DNA of 64,000 nt from Aldrovandia affinis (GCA_029706075.1 JAINUG010000209.1:930001-994000); one strand, 5' to 3'; shown: positions 1 to 37,989, numbered from the stretch's first letter. Notes: generated from the letters alone by a model not told the origin. Numbers and translations are program-made.

Positions 1-300
1 TGATATGGGGGAAGGGGAGAGGGAGAGGGGGAGAGTAAAAGAGAAAGAAAAATGTAAAAAATCTGAGAAAAAAAGTGATAAAGAGGGATGGGGAAGGGGA
101 AAGGAGAGAGGAAGGTAGAGAGGAAAGGAAAGAACAAGAGGCAGAGATGAATGGGGAAGTGCAGAGAGGTAGGCAGAAAGGGAGAAAAAGTAAGAGAGGG
201 AGATCGAGTTAGAGAAAGATAGATGCAGAGAAAGGGTTAAGAGAGACAGGGATGAATGAGAGGTAAAACGAAGGCAGATTTAAGAGACATGGAAAATTGA
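1..300. repeat. purine-rich (GA-biased) low-complexity intron sequence
   Basis: Nearly all A and G on the plus strand with irregular GAGA and GGGAGA words. It lies in the sh3bp1 intron after exon 13. Nothing coding was seen from 1 to 505. Confidence 0.7.
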
Positions 301-505
301 AAAAACTGTTCAATCATGTATGCAAAATATTATTCTTCAAATACATTTTAGTGTTCAACATATGGTAGTAGCATCACATCCTACCCGACGACAATTGGAA
401 TAATTTAAAGCTCTTAGTAATACTTAAATGGTGAGTTTCCATTGGATCCATTCACTAAGCTTAAGAATAAAAGCATACAGTTGGAGGATAGTCAGCCACA
501 CTGAC

Positions 506-25421
<24,916 letters not shown>

Positions 25422-28190
25422 GGTCACACCGGAGACAGTTAGGTTATTTCTCTCCCTCTCCTCTTATCGTCAAAAACCACTTGAGACACACGGTCCAATG
25501 TAGGTCCAATTTGGATTAGGTTTCATTCGATATCTGTTCGATAAGCTTCAAGCTTTCCGTTTCTTGTTCATTCTAAACGTTGCCTCCATAAGCTAGCCAA
25601 TGGTTTTACTTCTTGTTTCTCGGAACTGTTTGAGTTACACTGTCACACATACCACCACATGCACACATGCAAACATCTAGACACACACACAAAGAGACCT
25701 ACCTCGGTAGGTTATAAAAAGGGAAGTGACTTCTTAAAGCTGCAGATGGTTGAGGGGAGTTTCGAATTTCACCACCCAATAATCAAGGTATTCCCCCTAC
25801 AGCAGAAAAACGGTTGCAAATGGCACACAAGTGATTGCCACATAACCTGCCACATGATTACAAAAATATATTATCACAGCAGCTTGAATCATGAGGTCGA
25901 TTCATTCAATGATATGGTAGATGCTTATCTTCGTACACCATGAATCCACATGCTACAGGCATAATGTTGACCGTTTGTAAATGTGACATGCAGCCGGAGC
26001 AGAGAACTTCACTAAGTTCTAAGCTCATCACAGCAGGTATGTACCTTCCACAGGAAAGGGTAGTCAATGGTTACACCTCTGCACCTCTGCTTTTGCATGT
26101 AGATTTATAGGTAGTTATTATTATTAATGGGTTGCATGGATGAATAATTTGGTGTTGTGTTAAAGTGTTGTAGCCTGAAAAAAGTTTGAAGACCACTGCT
26201 GTAGGTCATTGTATGGTTAGGAAAAAAATTATTGCTGTTTTATGCCATTTAAAAAATATATATGCATTAAATGAAATATAATAAAAACTTTGCACATTTT
26301 AGTGGATATGCAACCAATATATTTGAACATAATATATACAATATCTTTATAGAATTCTGACTGTAAATTCTGATATATACAGCATCACTATTTCATTAAG
26401 AGTGCATACTGACTGAACTCTAACCCTGAAAGTTACCAGCTGTGCCACAGTAGTAATGCACAGAGAGAAGTAAGTGGCACACATATGCAGATAAAGAAGC
26501 ACAATACGCACTTGCACAATCCAACCGCATTTATTGTTATTTATGGCAGCCACTGAAAAGAAACGGGCAGAGAGGTTTCAGAAAACCACATTAACCTATG
26601 TGCACAGTTTCCACACATACATGGGTGTGGGAGGCAGCACAGGAAGAATGCAGCCATGCTCCAGGAAGTAGTCAAATGCATTACAATTTACAGTATGTGG
26701 AGCAGAAATGTAATGTGAATAATCTTTCTTTTGGTACCACAATACAGTGCTTTTAGATTTCATCTCCATATACAACTATATTTCACACGCACTATTTCCT
26801 TAAAATATTTTGTTATCTTATTTACTCTCCGGAGAAAAAGATAGTTGAGTATCCACAAAACAGAGCTAACTGATATTCAGCTCAAATATCAGTTTGCATC
26901 ACTCATATCAGTTCACATCAGTCTGTAAACTCAATATTTCTACATTGTTTTCTGCACTGTCACTACAAGACTTTACCAAAAACAACTCAACCACCGCATG
27001 AGATATTTCAATTGACATAATGCCAAACAAAATGTCCTGATTCTTCAAAAGCACACAGATTTCTATGCTCTCTGTCAAAGAGTACAAGCCTTAAGCTTCA
27101 ATGCCCCTTATAAATTCACATATCGTGTGATAATGCCAGAACATTTTCCAGGGGGGGGGCTCACAGACACATCTGCTAAATGGCGCATATTATATATTAA
27201 CTTTTCAGAGGAAAACGTAATTCATTTGAGGCATAGATATGCATGTGTAAATTACTGATACCTCTCAGAGAACAGACTTGAGTGTACTTCACAAGTGGTG
27301 ATTAGGAAGTGCCTGCGGTGTTCTGGCCTTTTCAATACAATACAAAAACAAATAAATAATAGTTCAGGGAACTAATTGAACTAATCATTTATTCAGATTG
27401 GAATCAAAATGAATAGTGCCACCCACTGATGTACTCACTATTCAAACCCAACATTGGCTGAAGTGGTGTCAAATTAGACCGTGTGCCCTGCAGTATGGAG
27501 TACACTCTGTGGGTGCCTGAGCTACCAGTACCATAGCCTTCCCCAGTCTGCACTCAGTAGATAAGAGCTACTTAATCAGAGCAGTGCGTGCCATCAGCAC
27601 AATTGGTCAAAACATATTGCTGAGTATATTCAGGTGAGAAGCAAGCCCATACTTGCTCTAATACAGGTCTCATGAGAGAGCTTTTTTTGTGTGCTTGATG
27701 TGCCTCTAATGAGTAAACATATCAGGTTTCTTTACGAATACATAACTGCTTCTTTTGACATACACAGTAGGTTAGCCAAATTTGAACACCTACATTTTCC
27801 CTCCCATCCCTTCTTTTGTGTATTAGGCCTTTCAATTTCGCAAGGTCCAATGGTACAGCTATGGATTCTGGTGGGTGGCATTCTGTGTGGCGGCATGCAG
27901 AATGAAATCAGGCTCAGCTAGCGCTGCAGAGAAAAGGCCCGAACTGCTTCCTCTTCTGTGAGCGAGGAGAGACCACAGGACTCTGGAAGGTGCAGCAACA
28001 GGATGCGAGAGAGAAAAGGGAAACGCTGCTGGTCGTCTCTTTATGACTTTATCAGGAAATACGTACTGTGTGTACAATGCAATGGCCCCGTCACTTGTGT
28101 TTTAAAATAGAGTGGCGCAAATGAATAAAAACAGGAATGACTGGTACAGGCCCTTGTGCTGCACTGTAACCGTCTCCTTGCCAGTCTTCC
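25422..28190. other. sh3bp1 upstream region and intergenic sequence
   Basis: The 5' UTR and promoter of sh3bp1 should lie just above 25421, but no clear TATA box or CpG island is visible. The rest to 28190 holds no readable gene or element. Confidence 0.45.
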
Positions 28191-28194
28191 CGCA

Positions 28195-28640
28195 TTTGCT
28201 ATCAGGCCTCTCCAGCTAATTTAGAATGCTGCTGCTCGTCTTGTCTATAATCAGCCGAAATACTGCATGTCATGCCTCTCCTCGCCTCACCAGTGGGGCA
28301 GCACCCTCTTACAAAAACACCCTCTTACCTCCAATCTATTATCAAACCTTACACTCAAGCCAGACCAATCAGCTTTGCATCCTCTGGTGGCCTTGCTACT
28401 CCTTCGAGAAAGGGTTGCTTGCCTCATTCACTTCTCTACTTTTGTCTGGCCCACAGTGATGGAATGAACCCCCTATAACAGTCAGGACAGCCAAGACAGT
28501 ATACATCTTCACCCACAGGCTGAAAAACAATACGTTCAAGCTGCATCTTGGCTCAACAAAACTGAATCTTTCCTATTCTTAACTCTGATTACTTATTCAG
28601 GATTGAATGCCCCTGGACATACAGTACGTATGCTACATCT
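28195..28640 (+). repeat. possible degenerate LINE 3' fragment
   Basis: Frame-broken translations and words such as GATGGAATGAACCCCCTA, GTCAGGACAG and TTCAAGCTGCATCTTG resemble the recurrent end of a fish interspersed repeat. The identification is from memory and weak. Confidence 0.35.
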
Positions 28641-28715
28641 AGCACTAGTAGTTTATACACAGTAAGTAAAATTCCTGTATTGTCAAAACAATTCCAGTGA
28701 ATGTGTAATGTTATA

Positions 28716-29932
28716 CACTGATCAGCCACAACATTAAAACCACTGACAGGTGAAGTGAATAACATTGCTCATCTCGTTACAATGGCACTTGTCAAGGGGT
28801 GGGATATATTAGGCAGCAAGTGAACAGTCAGTTCTTGAAGTTGATGTGTTGGAAGCAGGAAAAATGAGCAAGCGTAAGGATCTTTGACAAGGGCCAAATT
28901 GTGATGGCTAGACGACTGGGTCAGAGCATCTCCAAAACGGCAGGTCTTGTGGGGTGTTCCCGGTATGCAGTGGTTAGTACCTACCAAAAGTGGTCCAAGG
29001 AAGGACAACCGGTGAACCGGCAACAGGGTCATGGGCGCCCAAGGCTCATTGATGCGCGTGGGGAGCAAAGGCCAGCCCATCTGGCCCGATCCCACAGAAG
29101 AGCTACTGTAGCACAAATTGTTAACAAAAAAGTTAATACTGGCTATGATAGAAAGGTGTCAGAACACACAGTTCATCGTAGCTTGCTGCGTATGGGGCTG
29201 CGTAGCTGCAGACCAGTCAGAGTGCCCATGCTGACCCGTGTCCACCGCCGAAAGCGCCTACAATGGGCACGTGAGCGTCAGAACCGGACCATGGAGCAAT
29301 GGAAGAAGGTGGGATGGTCTGATGAATCACGTTTTCTTTTTACATCATGTGGATGGCCGGGGGCATGTGCGTCGTTTACCTGAGGAAGAGATGGCACCAG
29401 GATGCACTATGGGAAGAAGGCAAGCCGGCAGAGGCAGTGTGATGCTCTGGGCAATGTTCTGCTGGGAAACCTTGGGTCCTGGCATTCATGTGGATGTTAC
29501 TTTGACACGTACCACCTACCTAAACATTGTTGCAGACCAAGTACACCCCTTCATGGCAATGGTATTCCCTGATGGCAGTGGCCTCTTTCAGCAGGATAAT
29601 GTACCCTGCCACACTGCAAACATTTCTCAGGAATGGTTTGAGGAACATGACAAAGAGTTCAAGGTGTTGACTTGGCCTCCAAATTCCCCAGATCTCAATC
29701 CAATCGATCATCTGTGGGATGTGCTGGACCAACAAGTCCAATCCATGGAGGCATCACCCTGCAATTTACAGGACTTAAAGGATCTGCTGCTAACATCTTG
29801 GTGCCAGATACCACAGGACATCTTCAGAGGTCTTGTGGAGTCCATGCCTCTACAGGTCAGAGCTGTTTTGGTGGCATGAGGGGGACCTACACAATATTAG
29901 GCAGGTGGTTTTAATGTTGTGGCTGATCGGTG
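28716..29932 (+). mobile_element. Tc1-like transposon with both terminal repeats
   Basis: The ends are CACTGATCAGCCACAACATT and its near-perfect inverted copy, each flanked by TA (28714 and 29933). Total length is 1217 bp. The transposase starts at 28864 but stops after seven codons. The rest is readable at 28880-29879: an N-terminal HTH ([14 protein letters not shown]), [26 protein letters not shown] and SPDLNPIDHLWD. A 1-base gain in a T run (29337-29341) splits the frame. The third catalytic position is Asp (NPID), where the family usually has Glu. The element is therefore inactive. Confidence 0.93.
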
Positions 29933-30286
29933 TATTTCTGTGATTAGCTAATTGTCCATTACCTGGCCATCTGTGAGATATCCATGCTAAAGCATAGCCT
30001 CCAAAGTCAGGACTGCTCTCAATGCATTATTAGTATGTGTTGCCACCTTGTGGCAGAGTCTAGGATTGCAAGACATAAAATTCGACATGCTTGTGTATAT
30101 TTTTTAGCATCTTGGCTCACAGTTCAGGAATAACCTGGAGCCTGTCTCAGGATTAGTGGATTAGTGGGTTAGTGAACTAAGTTTGGGTTTAACCCTGTGT
30201 TTTCGGTCTCACGACTGTGGCTCACTTTTAATCGGGTTGCATCGCCATGGTAACTTACGCTGCGAACCTAACCTGCTCCCGAATAG

Positions 30287-31234
30287 TAGGGGTGGGTGGA
30301 TCGATACCAAAAGTATCGATACTACCAATACTGAGTCTTGTTTTGAGTATCGATACTAGCGTCAATAGGATCGATACAAAAAAATTGATCCCTCTCTCTT
30401 CTACGTTGTACCCATTTTTATTTAATCAAAGAGTAGAGAAACTGTCTCTGCAAACAATGTTCCGCTCTCATCTTCCGACAAGAGTATAATGTTAGATCAC
30501 GTTCTGGGCACGTGAACACACTTCTTAGTGCATGCACTCTTTGCTTCTCTGCTGCTGTTGTGGGCACTCACTATCAAATAACATGGGTGCAGCGCTGACC
30601 TAGATTGTTCCTCTTTAGTTCAGAGAAGACACATAGTTCCACTGACATCCAAATAATATATTCACCCCATTGAAACTTATCTAAATTAATTAATTTAATG
30701 GAATTTAAAAAAAAGATAAATATATACCTCAAACCTGAAAATAACCTAAAAATAAATGCGTAGTGTTTGGCAAATCATTTGGTGGCAAACAGCTGGCAAT
30801 GTAGTATAATGGTTAGGGAGCTGGGCTTGTAACTCAGAGATTTCAGGTTCAATTCCCAGGTTGGGCACTGCTGTTGTACCCTTGAGCAAGATACTTAACC
30901 TGAATTGCTTCAGTAAAAAAATATCCAGCTGTAAAATGGATTGTATAGAATATGTAAAAGAAATGTAAAACAACAAAAAAACTTAAAAAACAGTTTATGT
31001 CTGCTAAAATGTCAAATGTCAATGAAAATGTATTCAGGAGTAGCCTATTAATGATGCATTCACCTCATAAATCATGACACACATTGCTCTCCCCTACATG
31101 AAAGTACATTAGCTGCTATTATTTATTATTTTAATAATAAAAAGGATCAGTATCGGTATCGGTAGTGGTGATTCTGGCCCTGGTATTACTTGGTATCGGA
31201 TTGAAACCAAATTTTGTGGTATCGCCCACCCCTA
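30287..31234. mobile_element. non-autonomous hAT-like element with 8-bp target duplication
   Basis: The left end TAGGGGTGGGTGGATCGATA is mirrored by GGTATCGCCCACCCCTA. Flanks CCGAATAG (30279) and CCGAGTAG (31235) match at 7 of 8 positions, the duplication size of hAT transposition. Internal subterminal TATCGATAC words repeat. A SINE is nested at about 30793-31027. Confidence 0.88.
30793..31027 (+). mobile_element. tRNA-derived SINE nested in the hAT element
   Basis: A tRNA-like head has box A (TAGTATAATGGTTAGGGAGC) and box B (GGTTCAATTCC). It is followed by the body ACCCTTGAGCAAGATACTTAA and an A-rich region ending TCTGCTAAAATGTCAAATG. The same family occurs in reverse at 37781-37989. Confidence 0.85.
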
Positions 31235-31904
31235 CCGAGTAGGTTAAGTTCAAGCTAACGGATCAACTCCTATAAAAAGCCTGCCCCATCACCAATCAGT
31301 GATAGGCTGATACCCTGACTATGTTGAACTTAGCCCAAATGAAGTCACAGCAGCACTGGAGAAGATTGACATCATGTTTCATGCAGAGGAGGACCAGGAC
31401 CAACTGACCCCTGAGGTCGAGCACCATGAAGATAATGAAAAACATTCATACAACAATTAAGTTGTTGCAACTGAAGACATGGTAATTATGGTCAGTGGTA
31501 ATACATATCTTTTATATTTGCAGGTGTGTAATGTTAAGCGTGCACCTTAAATGTGTCATCCAGGAAATTAGAAGTAAAAAAAAAGTTTAAAAAGTAAATG
31601 AATATACTACAACTCCAGTATGGCAGCATAAATCAATGAAGACCAGATAGTGGCATACTCCTTTAATCTAACCGGAATGTAGCGTCCGAATAACTGTGTC
31701 AGCTTGTTGTTGCCTTGTTCCTTATCCATGGTACATTGCATGGGTGGCATGGCAGGCATGGGTGATGACAACCAATAACAGCTAACCAACCATTTAACTA
31801 TGACTAGATTACTAGATTAACTATTACCATTGGTACCAGACTTACTTCTTTTGAGAGACAGCCAATGAGCATGTCTTAATCTCGCCTGGTCTTGTTGACC
31901 TACA

Positions 31905-34060
31905 TTGGCAAGGGACTTCACAATGACCGAACACAGATCGGAGACGAGGGCGACATATGAGAGGCGTTCATATTCGCCTTTGTGGTTTGCTACTTTCAGG
32001 AACTTCAATGTGAGCAGATGTCATTCTGCCCACATGCCTAGTCTGTTGTTGTTTGTCTCCCTTTTTTTCTGCAGGGATGAAACCTGCTCCCTCTGGCTGG
32101 TGGCCTTCTGCAAAACTGTTCTTGAAATGCTCCTTGTTAGCTGTTAGGTGCTGCAATGAGGAGAGTAGCGATCTGTCAGGTTTAATAATGGGATTAAAAG
32201 ACATAAATAATAAGTCATTCTCAAAGGAAGATGAGATATCTGAGAAACCGACAAAGACCATTATTGACAGTTTGTTTGAATCCCATTGATGCTTCAGACT
32301 TCAAGATGTGGTGGGACCACTTCAGAGAGGATGGGGATGATGATGATTGCTACATAGGGATGGAATGTACTCTACAATTAAATGAGATGCTGGAGGATAC
32401 AGAGCTTTCCCAAATCAACGAGAACTCTGTCCTGTCAGGGAAAATTGTGGCACTAGTGGTGTCAGGAAAAAAAAGATCTTTATTGTTTACAAGGAATCCT
32501 TGAGATTTGCATGGGTAGCATAAAGCAGAAAATTAAATTAATTTGACGACAGCAAAGAGAGTGTGGTGTTAGTGAAATCATGAAGTTGTCTGTTTGGAAT
32601 TTCTTTGCAATGGCATCAGAACTGAGTGACTGACAGGCTGTCAGAGCTTCATCATTTTATGACAAAAAGTGGTCAGAACTCATTGCCCTGAAAAAAACAC
32701 ACATAAATCAAAACAACAAGATAACAAGCAAAGGTAACTGGAAACCATAACCTTAGAGCAGCTGAATGCAGCTGTTTGGTTTGGAATACACCCTCACAGA
32801 AAGGGATCAGATAGAGAAACTCAACCTGGAGAAACTAAGGAAAATGAGGTGGACATTCTCTCCCTCTTTGTACTGACCATAGATCATGTCATCAGGATGC
32901 CCAATGTAACTGATGCATGGGGATTCAGCACATGTACCTCTGAGGTGGATAGACGCTATTCTTTAAACAGTAATTGACAAATTATGGGACAATAGAGTGT
33001 TTGTCCTGTCTTATTTTGGGTATTCAGAGCAAATCTACAATGCTAAATACAATGTCCAGGCTACAGTTGGCGGTAAGCACTGGTCAGTGCATCTGTGGCA
33101 CTTTGATTCAACTAGTCAGTCTATCAAAAGAGATGGCAGCAGAGATGAATCTTTATGTGTGATGATGATGTTGACACAGAGTGGCTTTGAGCATTGGGAC
33201 TGGCTGGCAAAGCAACACTCCATCATCACAATGAATTGGCAACTTTTGTCATTGATGTTTATCAATATATTTGGCAAAAACCCTGCAGAAATGCAAGACA
33301 TTCTTCAGTTTTCAGACCATTCTGGGAATGAAGGTGAAGCTGTCTCCCAGTTGTGTATATGTTCACTAGAATGTTGGAGACCTCATAGAGAGAAGAACAT
33401 GGAGGGAAAGTGGTGCCTACAGCAGAACCTAGATGAGATGACTCAATTAGCAATCCACCAATGGCCCATCCAAACCCATGCTACAGTGAAAATGTTCAAG
33501 AACTAAAACAGATGAAAGCCAGCAGGTGTAATGCTCTCACAGTTCAAAACAAGAATCCAAAACATCTGGGATGTACACCAGCTTCAAAATACAGTTGAAA
33601 TTGCAGCATACAGAAAACCTGGAAGTCCAGTATGCAGAATGGACAGTGATGAAAATGAACTGAAGAGAGAACTTGATTCAGTATAGAAGATATGGGTTTC
33701 TGATCTGCCCATAGGTGCAACCTTCATTAAAGACATACATATATGGATTGATGTGGAGCATATCCCTGCTGAGCTTCATGAACTCTCTCTTGTTTACAAT
33801 CAAAAGGATTTGTGCTACTTACAAAGAGATTTGCCACATGGGAGAGTATTCATGCTGTTTTCTTCAAAAAGCACCACAATCTTTCTGACATGGCTGAACA
33901 TTCTGAAGATGCTCTAATGAACAAAGATGAGAGGAATAGTCCATGATGGCACATGTCTGAAATTATCTTAAGATATTATTTAGTCTTATATTATCACAAC
34001 ACCCAAATCCTGATGTTTCAACAACAGAAGAATAGGAGTTAATAAGACCCTTTATCCAAG
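31905..34060 (+). pseudogene. unrecognised broken coding remnant, part 1
   Basis: Several frames in series look protein-coding but are split by stops and shifts. They are 32231-32503 (with SDFKMWWDHFREDGDDDD and SGKIVALVVSGKKRS), 32880-33506 (with FVLSYFGYSEQIYNAKYNVQ, GKHWSVHLWHFDS, FEHWDWLAKQHS and MTQLAIHQWPI) and weaker pieces to about 33900. I do not recognise a family. It could be a decayed transposase or other mobile-element protein, or a host pseudogene. The CR1 LINE at 34130-38035 separates it from a possible continuation at 38043-38300. Confidence 0.45.
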
Positions 34061-34139
34061 GCATAACCAGACACACTGAGAAACATGTGAAAAGAAAACC
34101 AGTTGCAAAGATGGGTTACCATGACAATCACATTCAAGA

Positions 34140-35069
34140 ATGTGCGAGTGTTGCAGGATGACTGCATTTCTGGAAGGAGACTTCCAGAAGGGTTTCGTCT
34201 GTGACCGTTGCCAGCTTGTGAAGCATCTCGAGAGCAAGATTCTTGATCTCGAAGCCCAACTTGCTGGTCTCGACTGCCCTGCAGAATTTGTACAGGAAAT
34301 AATTAGTACACCCTTTAGAGAGTTAGCCTGCACGCTGAAGCGGGGTAGGGGGGAGCCTCTAGAGCAGGTAGGGACTGAGAGTTGGGTGACGGTAGGGCGC
34401 CAGCATAGAAAAGGGCGCGCACATGCAGGGGCGGCATCTCCAGAAATAGTGGTATCCAACCAATTCCAGCCCTTGCAGGAAGAGGATCTGGCCCAGCTCT
34501 CTGTGAGTGGGAGGACTGATGAGCCCCAGGGCACCCTGGCGACCATGTCACCCAGGAAAAGGGAGTTAATTGTAGTGGGCGATTCTATAATTAGAGGTAT
34601 AGACCCCGACTGTTCACGGGAAAATGATTCTTGCATGGCATGTTGCCTGCCTGATGCTGAGGTTGGAGACCTCCTGGAACACGCGGACAAGCTCCTGGCC
34701 AGAGCATGGGTGGATCCAGTGGTCATGGTCCATGTTGGAACCAATGACATAGGTAAGGGTAGATTTGAGGTTCTGCAGGACAAATTTATAGAATTAGGAT
34801 CAAAGTTAAGGGGCAGAACCTCCACGGTGATCTTCTCTGGAATTCTACCAGTACCACGTGCTAGCAAAGGCAAGCATAATTTTATTTGGAGATTTAACAC
34901 ATGGCTACAAACCTGGTGCAGGAAAGAGGGGTACAGGTTTATGGGGCACTGGGACTCCTTTTGGAACAGGGGTGACCTGTACAAGTGGGACAGGCTACAC
35001 TTGAACTGGAGGGGTACAGATGCATTGGGCCAGCGTATGCTCAGGGTAGCGGAGGAATATTTAAACTAG
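34140..35069 (+). CDS. CR1 LINE ORF1: zinc-finger-like head, coiled coil and SGNH esterase
   Basis: An intact 309-codon frame. Residues 1-25 have a Cys pattern (CECC...CDRC) like a small zinc finger. A leucine-rich coiled coil follows at about 27-45 (HLESKILDLEAQLAGL). Residues about 140-309 form an SGNH/GDSL hydrolase-type domain: VVGDSIIRG carries the nucleophile Ser, HVGTNDIG gives the block with Asn, and WDRLHLN carries the Asp-His pair. This esterase architecture is known for ORF1 of CR1-group LINEs, where ORF1 binds RNA in the retrotransposition particle. The role of the esterase is unsettled. Confidence 0.9.
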   Translation: MCECCRMTAFLEGDFQKGFVCDRCQLVKHLESKILDLEAQLAGLDCPAEFVQEIISTPFRELACTLKRGRGEPLEQVGTESWVTVGRQHRKGRAHAGAASPEIVVSNQFQPLQEEDLAQLSVSGRTDEPQGTLATMSPRKRELIVVGDSIIRGIDPDCSRENDSCMACCLPDAEVGDLLEHADKLLARAWVDPVVMVHVGTNDIGKGRFEVLQDKFIELGSKLRGRTSTVIFSGILPVPRASKGKHNFIWRFNTWLQTWCRKEGYRFMGHWDSFWNRGDLYKWDRLHLNWRGTDALGQRMLRVAEEYLN

Positions 35070-35237
35070 GGACTGGGGGGGGCAGGGAGGGAAATTAGTA
35101 GTAGTAGTAGTATGGATAGGGAGGTACAGACTGCCCAGATGGAAGATACCAGGGCAGAGTATAATACATCTGAGGATATAATTAATAAAGATTTGTGTGG
35201 AGGGGAAGGACAACATAAGTGTGAATAAAGCTTTGAA

Positions 35238-36105
35238 GTTAATGTGTTTAAATGCGAGAAGCATAAAAAATAATTTTTGGAACTGGAGGCCGTCATGTTG
35301 AATGAGGGTTATGACATTGTTGGGATTACTGAGACATGGCTTGGCACAACGGATGGGGATGAATATAATATAGAGGGGTACAAATTGTTTAGGAAGGATA
35401 GAACTAATAAAAGAAGAGTGGGAGTGGCCCTTTATGTGAAAGACAATCTTAATGTGCAGGAAATTCCAGGTATAAACTAATTTGCTTCTTGTGAGGACAT
35501 CTGGATTGGATTACTGGGAGATCATGAGAAGGGCCTTAATATAGACCTCCAGCTTCAGACAGTAACATAAATAGTATGCTCTTTGGTAACATAAAACAAA
35601 CCTGTGCTGAAGGAGAGATGATAATAATGGGTGACTTCAATTACCCCTCTATTAATTGGGAGATAGTGACAGGTCAGGGCAAATGTGAAGAGGAGTTTTT
35701 AGATATGGTCAATGACAGTTTTTTGGTACAGTCTGTTACTCAGCCTACGAGAGGGAAATCAATACTAGATCTGGTTTTGTGCAACAATCCTGATAGAATT
35801 TGCAGCACAGAGGTAGGAGAACCACTAGGGGCAAGTGACCACAGTGCAGTTATTTTTGATATTTTTTGGCAAATTAAGACAGCCTCCTCTAACTCTAGAA
35901 TTTTTAATTTTAGACGAGCTGACTTTAATAAAATGAGAGAGAATTTAAGTAATATAGATTGGGTAAAACTTCTAGATTGCAGAACTGTGAATGAAAAATT
36001 TACTATATTTAAAAGGGTTATTGTAGATGTACAGTTTAAATTCATCCCAAAAGTAAGGAAAAATAGGATGAAAAAACTGTCTACGCAGTAGATGACTACA
36101 TCTTT
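35238..36105 (+). pseudogene. CR1 LINE ORF2, apurinic-like endonuclease domain, frame-broken
   Basis: Recognisable motifs are LNARSI, DIVGITETWLG, GVALYVKDNL, MGDFNYPSINW and GASDHSAV, the EEP endonuclease blocks with the catalytic Glu, Asp/Asn and Asp-His. The frame shifts in the T run 35274-35278 and again between about 35480 and 35576, and ends at a TAG at 36089. Confidence 0.88.
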
Positions 36106-36479
36106 ACGGGAGATTTTGAGGCAAAATAAACGACTGTACAGAGTATATAAAAAGGATAACTCAGAGAGAAACAAATTAGATTATTGTAATATGCGGGCTA
36201 GGAAAAGGAAATAAGATCAGCTAAAAGGTGGTTTGAAATTAAAATTTCCCAAGATGCAAAAAGTTTTTTCAATATTGTAGTAGAAAAAGGAAAGTTAAGG
36301 ATGAGGTTAAGGGCATTAAGAATAAGGAAGGAACTTTGGTTTATAATAATAAGGATATAGCTAACACACTAAACAGTTACTTTGTTGAGAGCTTCACTAG
36401 AGAAGAGGTTATAAATATGCCTAAAAAATGTATAGACAAGGTACAGAATGTTTTGGAGGACTTTGAGATAATATATGCC

Positions 36480-37770
36480 ATTTAGCAGAGATAAGGGATG
36501 TAGAAGTACTACAAAAACTACAAAAACTTAAGACAAATAAGACAGCAGGCCCGGATGGCATACATCCCAGAGTACTCAAAGAACTTGGGGAAATTATATA
36601 TAAACCATTGACAGATATTTACATTCAATCCATAATCACTGGAGAAATACCAGATGACTGGAAGCAGGGTAGTATAATTCCAATATATAAGAAGGGGGAC
36701 CGTACTGACCCAGGGAGCTATAGGCCTGTCAGTTTAACTGGCATTGCATGTAAAATGCTGGAATGTATTATTAGGGATAAGTTGGAATCATTCTTGAAAA
36801 ATAATAGTATTTTAAGGGAGAGGGGACATGGTTTTTGGAGGTCATGCCTAACGAACCTCCTGGACTTTTTTGAAGAGGCTACAAAGTGTGTTGACCTGAA
36901 CCAGGCTTATGATATTATATATTTGGACTTTCAGAAAGCATTTGACAAGGTACCACATGAGAGGCTCATTGCTAAAATGAATTCAGTAGGAATTGCAGTA
37001 GTTTCAGAGTGGGTTCATAATTGGCTGCAAGGGCAAATACAAAGAGTAACAGTAGGTGGGGCCGTATCTGATCTCCGTGCTGTGGGCAGTGGTGTCCCGC
37101 ATGGATCGGTGCTGGGACCTCTGCTCTTCCTTATTTACATAAATGATCTTGATATGGATGTTAGTAGCAAAATAGTTAAATTTGCAGATGATACTAAACT
37201 TGGGGGTTTGGCAAACAGTTTGGAATCGACTAAAGTAATCCAAGATGATTTAAACAAAATCCCAAAATGGGCAGATACATGGCAGGTGACATTCAATATT
37301 GCTAAATGTAAAGTTATGCATGTGGGAAATAAAAACATTAGACAGGAGTATTTTATGGGAGGAGAAAAGTTAGTAGGTGTTCAATTTGAAAGAGACTTAG
37401 GAATTGTAGTTGACCAAAGCCTATCTGCATCAAAGCAGTGTGCTACAGCAGTGAAAAAAGACTTATGATGATAGACTTAAGGCACTCAATATATTTAATC
37501 TTAGCAAATGGAGATTTAGGGGGGATTTGATTGAGGTTTTTAAATTCCTAAAAGGGATTAACAAAGTGAAATAGCAAAGATTTTTTAAGATAAGTGGGGT
37601 CAGCAGAACAAAAATTAGTCAAAAGGCAAATTACGCACAGATATTAGGACGTTTTTCTTTAAACAGAGAGTTGTCAATGCCTGGGACAGCTTGCCAGGTC
37701 GGGTAGTAGAGGTAGAAACACTTGGGCTATTCAAGTCCAGGCTAGATGTAGTACTAGATACTCTTTAGAT
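36480..37770 (+). pseudogene. CR1 LINE ORF2, reverse transcriptase domain
   Basis: One 286-codon frame (36608-37468) carries DDWKQGSIIPIYKKGDRTDP, SYRPVSLT, YLDFQKAFDKVPHERL, GVPHGSVLGPLLFLIYINDL and the catalytic KFADDTKL. Upstream, KTNKTAGPDGIHPRVLKEL is also readable. Downstream sequence to 37770 keeps decayed C-terminal motifs (FKFLKGINKVK, NAWDSLPGRVVEVETLG-like in shifted frames). Confidence 0.9.
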
Positions 37771-37780
37771 TAGGACATTG

Positions 37781-37989
37781 CATTTTACATTTGACATTTT
37801 AGGCATTTAGCAGACGCTCTTATCCAGAGCGACTTGCACAGTTTACATTTCTTTACATACAATCCATTTATACAGCTGGATATTTTACTGAAGCAATTCA
37901 GGTTAAGTACCTTGCTCGAGGGTTCAACAGCAGTGTCCCACCTGGCAATTGAACCAACAGCCTCTGAGTTACAAGCCCAGCTCCCTAAC
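37781..37989 (-). mobile_element. tRNA-derived SINE in the LINE 3' UTR
   Basis: The reverse strand matches the SINE at 30793: box A-like and box B (GGTTCAATTGCC) head, ACCCTCGAGCAAGGTACTTAA body and AGCGTCTGCTAAATGCC tail. It is flanked by a CATTG duplication (37776 and 37990). It split the CR1 tail, so it is younger than the LINE. Confidence 0.88.

Noticed and set aside
34052-34984. 310-codon minus-strand frame
   Set aside because: It is the antisense shadow of the CR1 ORF1 esterase frame, which has recognisable motifs.
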